Source: Catalinimonas niigatensis (GTDB taxonomy: Bacteria > Bacteroidota > Bacteroidia > Cytophagales > Cyclobacteriaceae). Taken from it: a stretch of DNA of 64,000 bases. Both the position numbers and the translations under genes were made by a program. Positions 50,850 through 59,764 of this stretch are shown piece after piece. The stretch is from the NCBI RefSeq assembly GCF_030506285.1, contig NZ_CP119422.1:4637501-4701500 (forward strand), in the 5' to 3' direction. Below the pieces are notes generated by a model. It made no database searches. It saw only the letters and a program-made list of their open reading frames with translations, and was not told where the DNA came from. Position 1 is the first letter of the stretch. Every line of letters starts with the position of its first letter.

Positions 50850-52925
50850 CTATTTGAACTTTATAATGAGTGCTGTGTAGTCATCATCCAGAGCACTACC
50901 ATCACAAAAAGAAAAGATATCTTTTAGCAGGGTTTCTTTGATCATTGCAGCTTCACCAGATGCATTCTGTTCTACAAAACTTCTCAATCTTTCATACCCA
51001 AACTGTTCATGATTAAGATTGGCCGCTTCGGTGATACCATCAGTGTATAGCAATACGACGTCTCCTGCTGAATAGTTTACTTTTGTTACCTCTATGTAAT
51101 TATTAAATTTATCATTACGGATGATTCCTAATCCAAGGCCCTGATTCTCCAGATAACAGGCTGCTTTATTGGCTGCATTGTAGAAGAGAGTTGGACAATG
51201 TCCGGCACGGGCAAACTCTATAGTAGAATGCTGGGTGTCTACTACAAAGAAGGAAGCTGTAATAAAAGAAGTTTTTTCCAGGCAACGCCCTAAAGCGCTA
51301 TTGGCATATGCCAGGAATTGGTCAGGTGATAAATCAAGCTGTGCCAAACTATGGAAAACGCCTTTCATTTGTGCCATATTAAAGGCTGCTGAGGTTCCTT
51401 TACCGGAGACATCTCCTATGATGATGATAAACTTATGATTGTTAATTTGGTAGAAGTCGTAATAGTCGCCGCCTACCTGGCCTGCAGCTTCAGAAAAAGC
51501 CGCGATTTCGAAAATATCGTTAGAAACGGGTTCTTTAGGCAGCAGACTTTGATGCACCCGATTAGCAATCTCTAACTCTTCTTTGTAGCGTTCGTTTTCA
51601 ATAGTTTCTTCCAGAAGCTGGAAATTTTCTACCGAGATACAAGCCTGACTGGCAAAAGTACCAATAATGCTTACCATTTCTTTGTTGAAGCCATCAGATA
51701 CTTCTTTAAGTACAACCAGTGTTCCTATATTATTATTTTTCACTATCAAAGGTATCCAAAGCACAGACTTATACTCGGGCAGTTGGAGTAAACGATGTTT
51801 CTTGCGATAGTTCCGAAAATCTTTACGTTGAAGACGTGCTCTGTTGAGCCCTTTTGTGCCATCTACATGTAAAGCATTTTCCTGAAGTTGCTCTTTGAGT
51901 AAATCAACTTTGTCCTTTTCTACTTCTTTGGTGAGTAAGAGCTGTTGACCTTCATTTTGAATTTCTACCCAGGCGGCATCGGCAAACACTGCTTTCACTG
52001 AGCTTTCCAGCAAAATTTCAAAAATCTGATCTACCTTATAGCCAGCTTGCGTGGATTGACTTAAACGCTGGAAATTAATTACTTCTTCCAGCTTTTGCTC
52101 AAAGACAGAGGAAGTAGGAAGGTTGAATAAAATAACCAGCAAAGAAAAAATATTGTATACGAAAATAAAGCCAAATAAAGCTATTATAAATGGAACCCTA
52201 AGTATATCTGTGGGTAACAGCAGTTCTTCTGTTTGTGAATAAAAATTCAGGCTAAAAAAGAAAAATATCAGAAAAATAGCGATGGCCAGCATAATAATGA
52301 TACTTTTCCACTTTTGCTTAAAGTCGAGATAAGCTACCCATTTGAGATTAACCGAAAGTATGAGTCCTAATACCAGGAGGAGAGCAAGGATAATATAATA
52401 GACAATATCAAAATTGTCTAAAGGGAAAAAGTTGAGTACAATGCTTGCCAGGAGGGCATACTCAAACATTTGCCAGAGTCTGATCAGACGCTTGGACTTT
52501 TGATATAGTATAAGCTGCTTCCAGACCATAATCGTAGAGGTGAGAAAAGCAGTAATAAGGCCAATATTGATGTGATAGAAAAAGTTTCTGAGAAATACAT
52601 TGTCTGAAAGGCGACTGTCACCCAGCAGATTGTAAAACAGAAAAATAGTAAGAGAGACAATAGTAGCCAGAAGGCCAGTGGCAAAAACACGCCACAGTAG
52701 ATCTATAAAATTAATCCTTTCAGCCCTGCCGGTGATGAAACGATAATAAAAAAAGAGAGAGACAAAGAAAAGATTAAGCAGTACCAGACGAAATTCCGCA
52801 GGTATACCCGCCCTCATATTATTTATTTCTGCAAAAAGCAGTGAAAGGTCGGTAATAACCAGTGATATCCAACTGATAATACCCAGAAAAAGCGTAACCC
52901 GGATGACATTCTTATGAAAACGCAT
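50850..52925 (-). CDS. Membrane PP2C/SpoIIE phosphatase with GAF domain (RsbU-like)
   Basis: 691 residues. About eight membrane helices occupy residues 8-270 (VTLFLGIISWISLVITDLSLLF, FRLVLLNLFFVSLFFYY, IIIMLAIAIFLIFFFFSLNFY). A GAF-like domain follows (residues about 295-450; FEILLESSVKAVFADAAWVEI, IGTLVVLKEV), then a SpoIIE-type PP2C domain from about 465: ANRVHQSLLPKEP, the metal site GQVGGDYYDFY, IGDVSGKGTSAAFNMA, GHCPTLFYN, LYTDGITEAAN and the C-terminal DDDYTALIIKF. It should dephosphorylate the STAS protein in response to a membrane or small-molecule signal. It is the first gene of the partner-switching operon (phosphatase - antagonist - kinase). Confidence 0.9.
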   Translation of the reverse strand: MRFHKNVIRVTLFLGIISWISLVITDLSLLFAEINNMRAGIPAEFRLVLLNLFFVSLFFYYRFITGRAERINFIDLLWRVFATGLLATIVSLTIFLFYNLLGDSRLSDNVFLRNFFYHINIGLITAFLTSTIMVWKQLILYQKSKRLIRLWQMFEYALLASIVLNFFPLDNFDIVYYIILALLLVLGLILSVNLKWVAYLDFKQKWKSIIIMLAIAIFLIFFFFSLNFYSQTEELLLPTDILRVPFIIALFGFIFVYNIFSLLVILFNLPTSSVFEQKLEEVINFQRLSQSTQAGYKVDQIFEILLESSVKAVFADAAWVEIQNEGQQLLLTKEVEKDKVDLLKEQLQENALHVDGTKGLNRARLQRKDFRNYRKKHRLLQLPEYKSVLWIPLIVKNNNIGTLVVLKEVSDGFNKEMVSIIGTFASQACISVENFQLLEETIENERYKEELEIANRVHQSLLPKEPVSNDIFEIAAFSEAAGQVGGDYYDFYQINNHKFIIIIGDVSGKGTSAAFNMAQMKGVFHSLAQLDLSPDQFLAYANSALGRCLEKTSFITASFFVVDTQHSTIEFARAGHCPTLFYNAANKAACYLENQGLGLGIIRNDKFNNYIEVTKVNYSAGDVVLLYTDGITEAANLNHEQFGYERLRSFVEQNASGEAAMIKETLLKDIFSFCDGSALDDDYTALIIKFK

Positions 52926-52943
52926 GTAGCATTAGTCCTTGGC

Positions 52944-52980
52944 AAAAAAGCATTTGCTGTATACAGGAATATACAGCAAA
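52944..52980 (-). terminator. Terminator of guaB
   Basis: A perfect 11-bp stem, TTTGCTGTATA (52953-52963) with TATACAGCAAA (52970-52980), has a 6-base loop. Read on the minus strand it is followed, after a few bases, by TTTTTT (52949-52944). It lies 70 bases past the guaB stop codon and just before the PP2C gene begins. Confidence 0.7.
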
Positions 52981-53051
52981 TTACCCGCTAGCACAAAGCT
53001 AATATAAAATCTGATATGGAGAAGTTAGTAACTCGTAAATTCCAACAGCGA

Positions 53052-54518
53052 TCAGGGGCTATAATTTGGCGCCTCCCGAGTGATGGTTATATCATGTGGA
53101 TGGCTTTCCCGGGAACCCGCATTGGTAATTTTAACAAATTTGGCCTGCTGTAGCGCAGGAATATCCGGTGCACCACAATACCCCATTCCTGCCTGTATAC
53201 CACCAATGAGTTGGTAAATCACTTCGTCTACCATACCTTTATAAGGAACACGACCTACAATCCCCTCGGGTACCAGCTTTTTGATATCATCTTCAGCATC
53301 CTGAAAGTAGCGATCTTTAGAACCCTCTTCCATCGCTTCTACTGAACCCATACCACGGTATGACTTAAACTTTCGTCCCTCGAAGAGGATGACCTCACCG
53401 GGAGCTTCATCCGTACCGGCTAGCAAAGATCCAATCATGATACTGCTGGCTCCAGCGGCTATGGCTTTTACAGCATCGCCGGAGAAACGGATTCCTCCGT
53501 CGGCAATGACCGGAACGCCACTACCTTCTACAGCCTTGGCGGCTTCATAGACCGCAGAAAGCTGAGGAACGCCTACACCGGCAATGATGCGAGTAGTACA
53601 TATGCTTCCCGGGCCTACGCCCACTTTAAGCGCATCGGCTCCTGCTTTTACCAGGGCTTTAGCGGCATCAGCGGTAGCAATATTGCCTACTACAAGCTCC
53701 ACCTCAGGATAGTTTTGTTTTACCTTACGGCAGGCGTCTATAACTCCCTTAGAATGGCCATGAGCGGTATCTATGCTGATAACGTCTACCCCTGCATTCT
53801 TTAGCATTTCTACCCTCTCCAGGATATCGTGGGTCACACCAACTGCAGCACCTACCCTTAGCCTTCCAAACTCATCTTTGCAGGCATTGGGACGGTCTTT
53901 ATTTTTCAGTATATCTTTATAAGTAATCAGCCCACTGAGTTTACCTTCTTTATCTATGATCGGGAGCTTTTCAATTTTATATTCCTGAAGGATATCCTCA
54001 GCTTTTTCCAGGCCTACCCCCAACTCGGCTGTGATCAGATTTTCTCTGGTCATAATTTCCTTTACCGGCTGGTTCATATCTTTCAGAAAGCGCAGATCGC
54101 GGTTAGTGATGATACCCAGCAGGCGACGATCTTTGTCAACTACTGGTATACCCCCAATTTTATTTTCCCGCATAATCGTCTTGGCGTCAAATACTGTGGC
54201 GTTGATGTCTAGTATAATAGGGTCTAGGATCATACCGCTCTGCGAACGCTTGACCTTCCTTACCTGATGGGCCTGGGCTTCAATAGACATATTCTTATGA
54301 ATAAAGCCCAGCCCTCCTACCAGCGCAACAGAAATCGCCAATTGAAATTCGGTGACAGTATCCATAGCAGCAGACACCAGCGGAATATTTAGCCTTATAT
54401 TTCTAGTAAGTTGGGTAGAAGTGTCAGTATTTCTGGGAAGAATCTCTGAATAACTGGGTACAAGCAAAACATCATCGTAGGTGAGCGCTTCGTACAAAAA
54501 CTTAGAAGAGTCAGTCAT
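53052..54518 (-). CDS. guaB: Inosine-5'-monophosphate dehydrogenase
   Basis: Converts IMP to XMP with NAD, the rate-limiting step of guanine nucleotide synthesis. The ATG at 54518 gives 488 residues ([19 protein letters not shown]); a second ATG three bases upstream is equally possible, and the frame extends to a TTG at 54527. Motifs: [19 protein letters not shown], a CBS pair at about residues 95-215 ([38 protein letters not shown]), [22 protein letters not shown], the catalytic loop [18 protein letters not shown] with active Cys, and [13 protein letters not shown] and RGMGSVEAM. Sequence and length are normal. The gene is single, with its own promoter-like element and terminator. Confidence 0.95.
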   Translation of the reverse strand: MTDSSKFLYEALTYDDVLLVPSYSEILPRNTDTSTQLTRNIRLNIPLVSAAMDTVTEFQLAISVALVGGLGFIHKNMSIEAQAHQVRKVKRSQSGMILDPIILDINATVFDAKTIMRENKIGGIPVVDKDRRLLGIITNRDLRFLKDMNQPVKEIMTRENLITAELGVGLEKAEDILQEYKIEKLPIIDKEGKLSGLITYKDILKNKDRPNACKDEFGRLRVGAAVGVTHDILERVEMLKNAGVDVISIDTAHGHSKGVIDACRKVKQNYPEVELVVGNIATADAAKALVKAGADALKVGVGPGSICTTRIIAGVGVPQLSAVYEAAKAVEGSGVPVIADGGIRFSGDAVKAIAAGASSIMIGSLLAGTDEAPGEVILFEGRKFKSYRGMGSVEAMEEGSKDRYFQDAEDDIKKLVPEGIVGRVPYKGMVDEVIYQLIGGIQAGMGYCGAPDIPALQQAKFVKITNAGSRESHPHDITITREAPNYSP

Positions 54519-54548
54519 CATAGGCAAATAAGAGATTTATTTGCCGGT

Positions 54549-54556
54549 CAAAGTTA
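54549..54556 (-). promoter_or_regulatory. Candidate -7 element of guaB
   Basis: On the minus strand TAACTTTG matches TAnnTTTG, 31 bases before the ATG at 54518. The region 17-23 bases upstream reads TTTTATTA-like rather than TTTG, so the -33 box is weak. Confidence 0.4.
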
Positions 54557-54735
54557 ATTACATTCTACGATATAATAAAATATAATTTGATGGCACAACT
54601 ATTTATTTTGCGTAGAAGATTTGTATATAGCTAAGCAATATACAAGTTGTAATTTTAGCCTGTGCTTAGTATTTTAAAAGCCATTTCTGATTGAGCCGCT
54701 CCGGCAGCATAAAAGTTTATTTATTTAAAACACCT

Positions 54736-55923
54736 ATGACGGGTATACCTTCAATTGATAAATCTATGGTCAGGCACTCTTCCCGGATAGAACTGAGTCT
54801 ACCTGCCCTGCAAAGCAACGTAGCTTTTGTCCGGGATAAAATAGGCCATGAACCTATCATTTCAGCGGTTGTCAAGTCCAATGCTTACGGGCATAGCACT
54901 CAGTACTTTGTGCCCATGCTGATCCAGTGTGGTATCAAACATTTTTCAGTAGCCTCCAGCTACGAAGCTCAGGAAGTACTCAAAGTATGTTTGCCCGATT
55001 GTGAGATTATGATCATGGGTATTCTCTATTCTAAAGACTTGGAATGGGTGATTTACCATAATATACAGTATTATGTATTTGACCTGGAGCGTATCAGGCA
55101 GACGGTGGAAGCAGCTCGGCGCGTAGGAAAGAAAGCCATCATTCATCTGGAAGTAGAAACAGGAGGCAACCGTACAGGTTTACCTATTGAGCAGATGGAA
55201 GAAGCATTAGAGTTGCTGAAACAAAATGCTGACTATATTGATTTTCGCGGACTGTGTACCCATCTGGCGGGAGCCGAAACTCTGGCCAATCATTTCAGGA
55301 TCAGGCGCCAAATGGTACGCTACAATGAATTTTATGAGATGGCACAGCAAAAAAAGATTTTGCCCAAGTTGCGTCATATCGCCTCTTCATCCGCAGGATT
55401 TACTATTCCCGAGGCAAGAATGGATATGTTACGCGTGGGAATAGTACTGTACGGACTCTGGCCAAGCCCCGATGTATATAATATGCACCTGGTAGAAATA
55501 AACAAGGTAAGCGATAATCCTCTTACCCGGGTAATATCCTGGAAAACCGATGTTATGCATCTTAAAGAAGTGAAAGAAGGAGAATTTGTAGGCTATGGCA
55601 CCAGCTATCAGGCGCCGCGAAATATGAAAGTAGCAGTAATTCCCCTTGGCTATGCCAATGGCTATTCGCGCTCTCTTTCTAACAAAGGATTTGTCCTTAT
55701 TCACGGTAAGCGGGCCAATATTTGTGGGCTGATCAATATGAATCTTTTTATGGTAGATGTGACACATATTCGTGGAGTGAAGATAGGTGATGAAGTAGTA
55801 CTGATTGGAAAACAGAAGAACAATAGCATTACCATCAGCTCTTTCTCGGATTTTGCCAATCAGTTAAACAATGAGCTTATGAGTCGCCTTCCTGCGGATA
55901 TACCGAGACGTATTATGAAATAG
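54736..55923 (+). CDS. alr: Alanine racemase
   Basis: The ATG at 54736 gives 395 residues; the frame extends upstream to a TTG at 54691 without family likeness. It makes D-alanine for peptidoglycan. The PLP-lysine motif AVVKSNAYGHS lies about residue 45, with VETGGNRTG, then LRVGIVLYGLWPS, and the catalytic tyrosine region FVGYGTSYQAPRNMKVAVIPLGYANGYSR. The active-site loop normally CGRVSMDQ-like here reads CGLINMNLFMVDVT, with Asn for the usual Asp after Met; the position is variable in Bacteroidota as far as I recall. It is divergent from guaB and followed after 75 bases by a VTT-domain gene. Confidence 0.9.
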   Translation: MTGIPSIDKSMVRHSSRIELSLPALQSNVAFVRDKIGHEPIISAVVKSNAYGHSTQYFVPMLIQCGIKHFSVASSYEAQEVLKVCLPDCEIMIMGILYSKDLEWVIYHNIQYYVFDLERIRQTVEAARRVGKKAIIHLEVETGGNRTGLPIEQMEEALELLKQNADYIDFRGLCTHLAGAETLANHFRIRRQMVRYNEFYEMAQQKKILPKLRHIASSSAGFTIPEARMDMLRVGIVLYGLWPSPDVYNMHLVEINKVSDNPLTRVISWKTDVMHLKEVKEGEFVGYGTSYQAPRNMKVAVIPLGYANGYSRSLSNKGFVLIHGKRANICGLINMNLFMVDVTHIRGVKIGDEVVLIGKQKNNSITISSFSDFANQLNNELMSRLPADIPRRIMK

Positions 55924-55998
55924 TTTGTAGTAACAATTTTGATGTGGCAGGGTTTAAATATTGTTTTCACATTTTTTTAGCTATCATTATACATTTTT

Positions 55999-56745
55999 AT
56001 GAGTGTCAAGAGCAGAATCAAAAATAAACTCCAAAAGAGGGAAGAAGAGCGTAAACAGAGTATATGGGTATTTGTATTTAGCGGAGCTATACTTCTGACT
56101 TTAGTTTTATCTTATTTTTTAATCCCCAGTGTACAGGATTTTATGTCCAATGCTTATGAGGTGCTTACCAGTGATGATGAGCAGCGTATTAAGGATTGGG
56201 TAAATGGATTTGGTTTTTGGGGGCCTTTAATCATTGTGGCGGCTATGGTAGCCCAAATGTTTCTTATAGTGATACCCTCGCCTTTGCTAATGATTGTATC
56301 TACACTCGCTTATGGCCCGTGGTGGGGTTCTGTGATCTCTTATATAGCTGTAGCTGTGGCTTCTACTATTGCTTATTTTATTGGGTATCATGCCAGCAAT
56401 GCCTTCGTAGACAAAATTATCGGGCATAAATCTGCGGAAAAAGTAGATCATTATATACAAAAATATGGCGTATGGGCAGTAGTATTGTTCAGAGTATCTC
56501 CATTTCTCTCTAACGATGCCATTAGCTTTGTTGCGGGCTTAGGTAATATGCGCTATGTAAAGTTTATATTGGCTACCACCGCCGGTATCATTCCTCTGAT
56601 CGCAATGATTGCCTTTTTAGGTAGGAATACTGACCGGCTTCAGACTGGTATGCTTTGGATCTCCGGAGTTACTATCGTGGCTTTTATTATTTACTTTTTG
56701 GTCAAAAGAAACAAAAGCAAGGGAAGACAGCAGACGGAAAACTAA
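55999..56745 (+). CDS. TVP38/TMEM64 (VTT-domain) membrane protein
   Basis: 248 residues. A charged N-terminus and first helix (IWVFVFSGAILLTLVLSYFLI) are followed by the VTT (SNARE-associated, DedA-like) domain: WGPLIIVAAMVAQMFLIVIPSPLLMI, YGPWWGSVISYIAVAVASTIAYFIGY, then the conserved VVLFRVSPFLSNDAISFVAGL and ATTAGIIPL. The Arg-x-x-P-F motif is the family's reentrant-loop signature. Relatives act as scramblases or transporters of lipid carriers in the inner membrane; no specific substrate can be given. It probably shares transcription with alr. Confidence 0.85.
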   Translation: MSVKSRIKNKLQKREEERKQSIWVFVFSGAILLTLVLSYFLIPSVQDFMSNAYEVLTSDDEQRIKDWVNGFGFWGPLIIVAAMVAQMFLIVIPSPLLMIVSTLAYGPWWGSVISYIAVAVASTIAYFIGYHASNAFVDKIIGHKSAEKVDHYIQKYGVWAVVLFRVSPFLSNDAISFVAGLGNMRYVKFILATTAGIIPLIAMIAFLGRNTDRLQTGMLWISGVTIVAFIIYFLVKRNKSKGRQQTEN

Positions 56746-56847
56746 GCAGTAAATCTTATCGTTGTATCTCCACTTCATTGGATTTCCGCCTGATTACTGA
56801 TTTAGCATAGTCAGCGGCAAGTCGAAGTACTCCAAAAGAGTTAAGAT

Positions 56848-56876
56848 TTTGATGTGGGTTCGCTCAGCTAAATTTG
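56848..56876 (+). promoter_or_regulatory. Promoter of dapA (Bacteroidota type)
   Basis: TTTG (56848-56851) is followed after exactly 17 bases by TAAATTTG (56869-56876), matching both halves of the Bacteroidota consensus. A second TAACTTTG overlaps at 56877-56884 but is 25 bases from the TTTG. The ATG is at 56931, so the leader is about 45-50 bases. Confidence 0.65.
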
Positions 56877-56930
56877 TAACTTTGAGTTCTAAATAATAAC
56901 TGCCGGGAGAACACGCTAATATTTACTGTT

Positions 56931-57830
56931 ATGGACAAACTTTTTAGGGGTACCTATACTGCTATCATCACACCTTTTACAAATGAAGGTAAAATCGACT
57001 GGCCTGCTTTTGAGAAGCTGGTAGAAAAACAGATAGCGTCAGGTGTGGAGGGAATCGTTTTTGTAGGTACGACTGGTGAGAGTCCTACCTTGTCGCATGA
57101 GGAGTATAAAGAAATTTTGCGCTGGTCAGTAAGCACTATCAAAGGCAGGTGTCAGGTAATTCACGGTACCGGTTCTAACAATACGCGCGAAAGTATAGAA
57201 CTAGCGGCGGTCGCTGCTGAAGCGGGCGCTGACGGACATCTGGTGATCAACCCTTATTATAATAAGCCCACAGCAGAAGGTTTGTATCGTCATTTTACAG
57301 CCATCGCTGATGCAGTAGACTTGCCAATTATTATCTATAATATCAAAGCAAGAACAGCAATCAACCTGGAAACAGATACTTTACTTCGGCTGGCAGAGCA
57401 CAAAAATATTGTGGGCGTAAAAGAAGCAAGCGGAGATATCCATCAGATGATGGATGTGATGCGCCGTACTCCAGACGATTTCTGTGTGCTGGTAGGGGAT
57501 GATGCCCTGACACTGCCTTTTATGGCCTGTGGTGGAGATGGCCTTATATCGGTTGTATCCAATTGCCTGCCCCATACTACTTCTGATTTGGTGAGGGATT
57601 GTCTGGCAGGGAAATGGGATAAAGCACGCACTAGTTATTATGGTATCCTGGATATTATGAGTCTGAGTATGATGGAAACCAACCCTATCCCCATCAAAGC
57701 CATTATGAATCAGCTTGGCTATTGCACATCCAATATAAGGCTTCCCTTGTGTGAACCTACTGTTCCTACGATGAAAGCCATTGAAAAGCATATCCAGCAT
57801 ATCAGAGATTTGGAGCAGCCTGCAAAGTAG
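56931..57830 (+). CDS. dapA: 4-hydroxy-tetrahydrodipicolinate synthase
   Basis: 299 residues. Condenses aspartate semialdehyde and pyruvate at the entry to diaminopimelate and lysine synthesis. TIM-barrel motifs: GTYTAIITPFTNEGKIDW, EGIVFVGTTGESPTL (GTTGE pyruvate loop), VIHGTGSNNT, DGHLVINPYYNKP with the catalytic Tyr, YNIKARTAINL, and the Schiff-base lysine in NIVGVKEASGD, followed by VLVGDDALTLPFMACGG. In the YNIPxRTG motif Lys-Ala replace Pro-Gly (YNIKARTA); this is the only notable change. It has its own promoter and a terminator downstream. Confidence 0.93.
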   Translation: MDKLFRGTYTAIITPFTNEGKIDWPAFEKLVEKQIASGVEGIVFVGTTGESPTLSHEEYKEILRWSVSTIKGRCQVIHGTGSNNTRESIELAAVAAEAGADGHLVINPYYNKPTAEGLYRHFTAIADAVDLPIIIYNIKARTAINLETDTLLRLAEHKNIVGVKEASGDIHQMMDVMRRTPDDFCVLVGDDALTLPFMACGGDGLISVVSNCLPHTTSDLVRDCLAGKWDKARTSYYGILDIMSLSMMETNPIPIKAIMNQLGYCTSNIRLPLCEPTVPTMKAIEKHIQHIRDLEQPAK

Positions 57831-57970
57831 TTTATCAGTGGATAAGGATAGGTTTTTTGGAAGAAATTCTCTCGATATTCTTCCAATTTCCAACCTTCTC
57901 TTTACAAACTGGTGTCTATACTTTGAATGACGATAGTGCATTCAGGCTTAAGGTTTTAATAATTGTATGG

Positions 57971-58002
57971 AAAGCCGATAAACTTTGTTTGTCGGCTTTT
58001 TT
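57971..58002 (+). terminator. Strong terminator downstream of dapA
   Basis: A 13-bp stem, AAAGCCGATAAAC (57971-57983) with GTTTGTCGGCTTT (57987-57999) and one wobble, closes a 3-base loop and is followed by TTT. It lies about 140 bases past the dapA stop; no gene intervenes. Confidence 0.8.
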
Positions 58003-58114
58003 GATAACTTCTATATTCTATAGATTTTCCAAACCTGCATCACCCCTAATCTGGCAGAATTATTGAAGTAGCAGGGGTATTCATTATTTTCCAAAATGTG
58101 TATCTTGCGGCCAC

Positions 58115-58519
58115 ATGAAGAAAAAATTCACACCATACAACCTGATCTTGCTTGTGATGTTGATGGCTTTTGGCTGCCGCAGTGCCAACGTCAAAGGAGC
58201 ACGTGAAAATTTTGATGTGTTCTACGAAAAATTCCTGAGCGATAGTAGCTTTCAGATGGAGCGTATACAGTTCCCGTTACCGGGGATCAAAACCATTGAA
58301 GATGAAGAAGATTCTACCTACCAATGGACAAAAGAAGAATGGGTGATGCTGAAGGAACCTGATCTGGAAGGAACGGAATTTAAACGTAATCTACAGGTAA
58401 GCGATACTTTGGCCACCGACGAAATATTTACAGAAAATGCCGGATTCTATTTTAAGATGGTATATGAGCCCATTAAAAGAAAGTGGCACTTGGTATATAT
58501 GGTTGATACCGGGCTGTAG
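58115..58519 (+). CDS. DUF4348-like lipoprotein
   Basis: 134 residues with a lipoprotein signal, NLILLVMLMAFGCRS (Cys about 21). The mature part, ENFDVFYEKFLSDSSFQMERIQFPLPG, then TYQWTKEEWVML and a C-terminal FYFKMVYEPIKRKWHLVYMVD, has the order and aromatic pattern of DUF4348, an uncharacterised Bacteroidota family. It probably sits on a periplasmic or outer-membrane face. It is 54 bases ahead of the tryptophan dioxygenase gene and may be co-transcribed, although no functional link is evident. Confidence 0.7.
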   Translation: MKKKFTPYNLILLVMLMAFGCRSANVKGARENFDVFYEKFLSDSSFQMERIQFPLPGIKTIEDEEDSTYQWTKEEWVMLKEPDLEGTEFKRNLQVSDTLATDEIFTENAGFYFKMVYEPIKRKWHLVYMVDTGL

Positions 58520-58573
58520 ACACCACATTATAACACCTGCATTGCTTTAGCCGTTATATAGTCACCTTTTCAA

Positions 58574-59551
58574 ATGTACGGACGAATGACTGACAAAATT
58601 ACCCTCTCTCCAGAAGTAATAGAGAAACTGGAAAAACTCTCCCATAAATTTGCCAAACAAGGGCAAAACTTATCCGATTATCTGGAAGGCCTGGTGCATG
58701 CGGATTACCTTTCTTATTGGGATTATATAGAGCTTGAAACACTACTCAGTCTTCAGAAGCCCCGTACCGACCAAAAGGATGAAATGATTTTTGTTACCTA
58801 TCATCAGATTACGGAGCTTTATTTCAGATTGATACTGTGGGAAATGGAGCAGATCAATGCCGGAGAAGTGAGCAATGCTGCGGTTTTTTATGATAAAATA
58901 CAGCGTATGAACCGCTACTTTAAGCAACTCTCCGATTCTTTTTCCATCATGACAGAGGGGCTGGACCGTGAACAGTTTGCCAAGTTCAGGATGAGCCTGA
59001 TGCCTTCCAGCGGCTTTCAGTCTGTACAATACCGCCTGATAGAGATTCTTTCCACCGACCTGATCAACCTGGTACATGCAGACTATGTGCTATGGCTTTC
59101 TTCGAATGATCCTATAGAAGCCTATATGGACAACCTGTACTGGAAGGCTGGTGCCCGTGATGTACAGACAGGTACCAAGACACTTACACTACGCCAGTTT
59201 GAAGATAAGTACGATAAGATGCTACTGCGCAAAGCACGTGAATACAAGCAGAAAAACCTTCGCAAACGTATGCAGCTTTTTATCAAAAAAGGAGATGCGG
59301 ATATCATTACTGCTTTGCGTGAGTTTGATCAATGGGCCAATGTACAATGGCCTTTGGCACATTTTAGAGTAGCGGTACGCCACCTGGTAAGCAACAATCA
59401 GGTAAAAGGAGCTACCGGTGGCACCAACTGGCGCAAGTATCTGCCTCCCCGCTTTCAGAGAGTCGTCTTTTTTCCCGAGCTATGGTCAGAGGAAGAGAAA
59501 GAAAACTGGGGTAAATCCTGGGTGATGAGTCAGGTGAAAAAAAATATGTAG
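58574..59551 (+). CDS. kynA: Tryptophan 2,3-dioxygenase family protein
   Basis: 325 residues. The heme enzyme opens the indole ring of tryptophan to N-formylkynurenine. Visible: LSDYLEGLVHADYLSYWDYIELETLLSLQ, the distal-histidine region MIFVTYHQITELYFRLILWE, FRMSLMPSSGFQSVQYRLIE, and the proximal-histidine region WPLAHFRVAVRHL followed by KGATGGTNWRKYLPPRF. All conserved blocks are present, but the protein diverges from bacterial KynA (for example YLSYWDYIEL and the GTNW variant), so a related heme-dioxygenase specificity is possible. No other kynurenine-pathway gene is in the window. Confidence 0.85.
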   Translation: MYGRMTDKITLSPEVIEKLEKLSHKFAKQGQNLSDYLEGLVHADYLSYWDYIELETLLSLQKPRTDQKDEMIFVTYHQITELYFRLILWEMEQINAGEVSNAAVFYDKIQRMNRYFKQLSDSFSIMTEGLDREQFAKFRMSLMPSSGFQSVQYRLIEILSTDLINLVHADYVLWLSSNDPIEAYMDNLYWKAGARDVQTGTKTLTLRQFEDKYDKMLLRKAREYKQKNLRKRMQLFIKKGDADIITALREFDQWANVQWPLAHFRVAVRHLVSNNQVKGATGGTNWRKYLPPRFQRVVFFPELWSEEEKENWGKSWVMSQVKKNM

Positions 59552-59764
59552 GCTTTTCTTGCCTATGGATTGAAGCAAGTTGTGCTTCTGAAGTTAAGCT
59601 ATTCGTATAGTGAATGCGTTCTGGTTATCTGTTTTATTGATTAAAAAAAATGCTCTTCCTGCGCTCAGTATTTTTACTTGCTGATGCAAAAGTGTATTTT
59701 TCTCGCCGAATATAAATTTATCTAAGCAAGCCTTAGGCTTCTGCTCCTTCTAAAAAATTAATAC

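Noticed and set aside
57857-58066. 69-codon plus-strand open frame after dapA
   Set aside because: It runs straight through a strong terminator hairpin and shows no conserved features.
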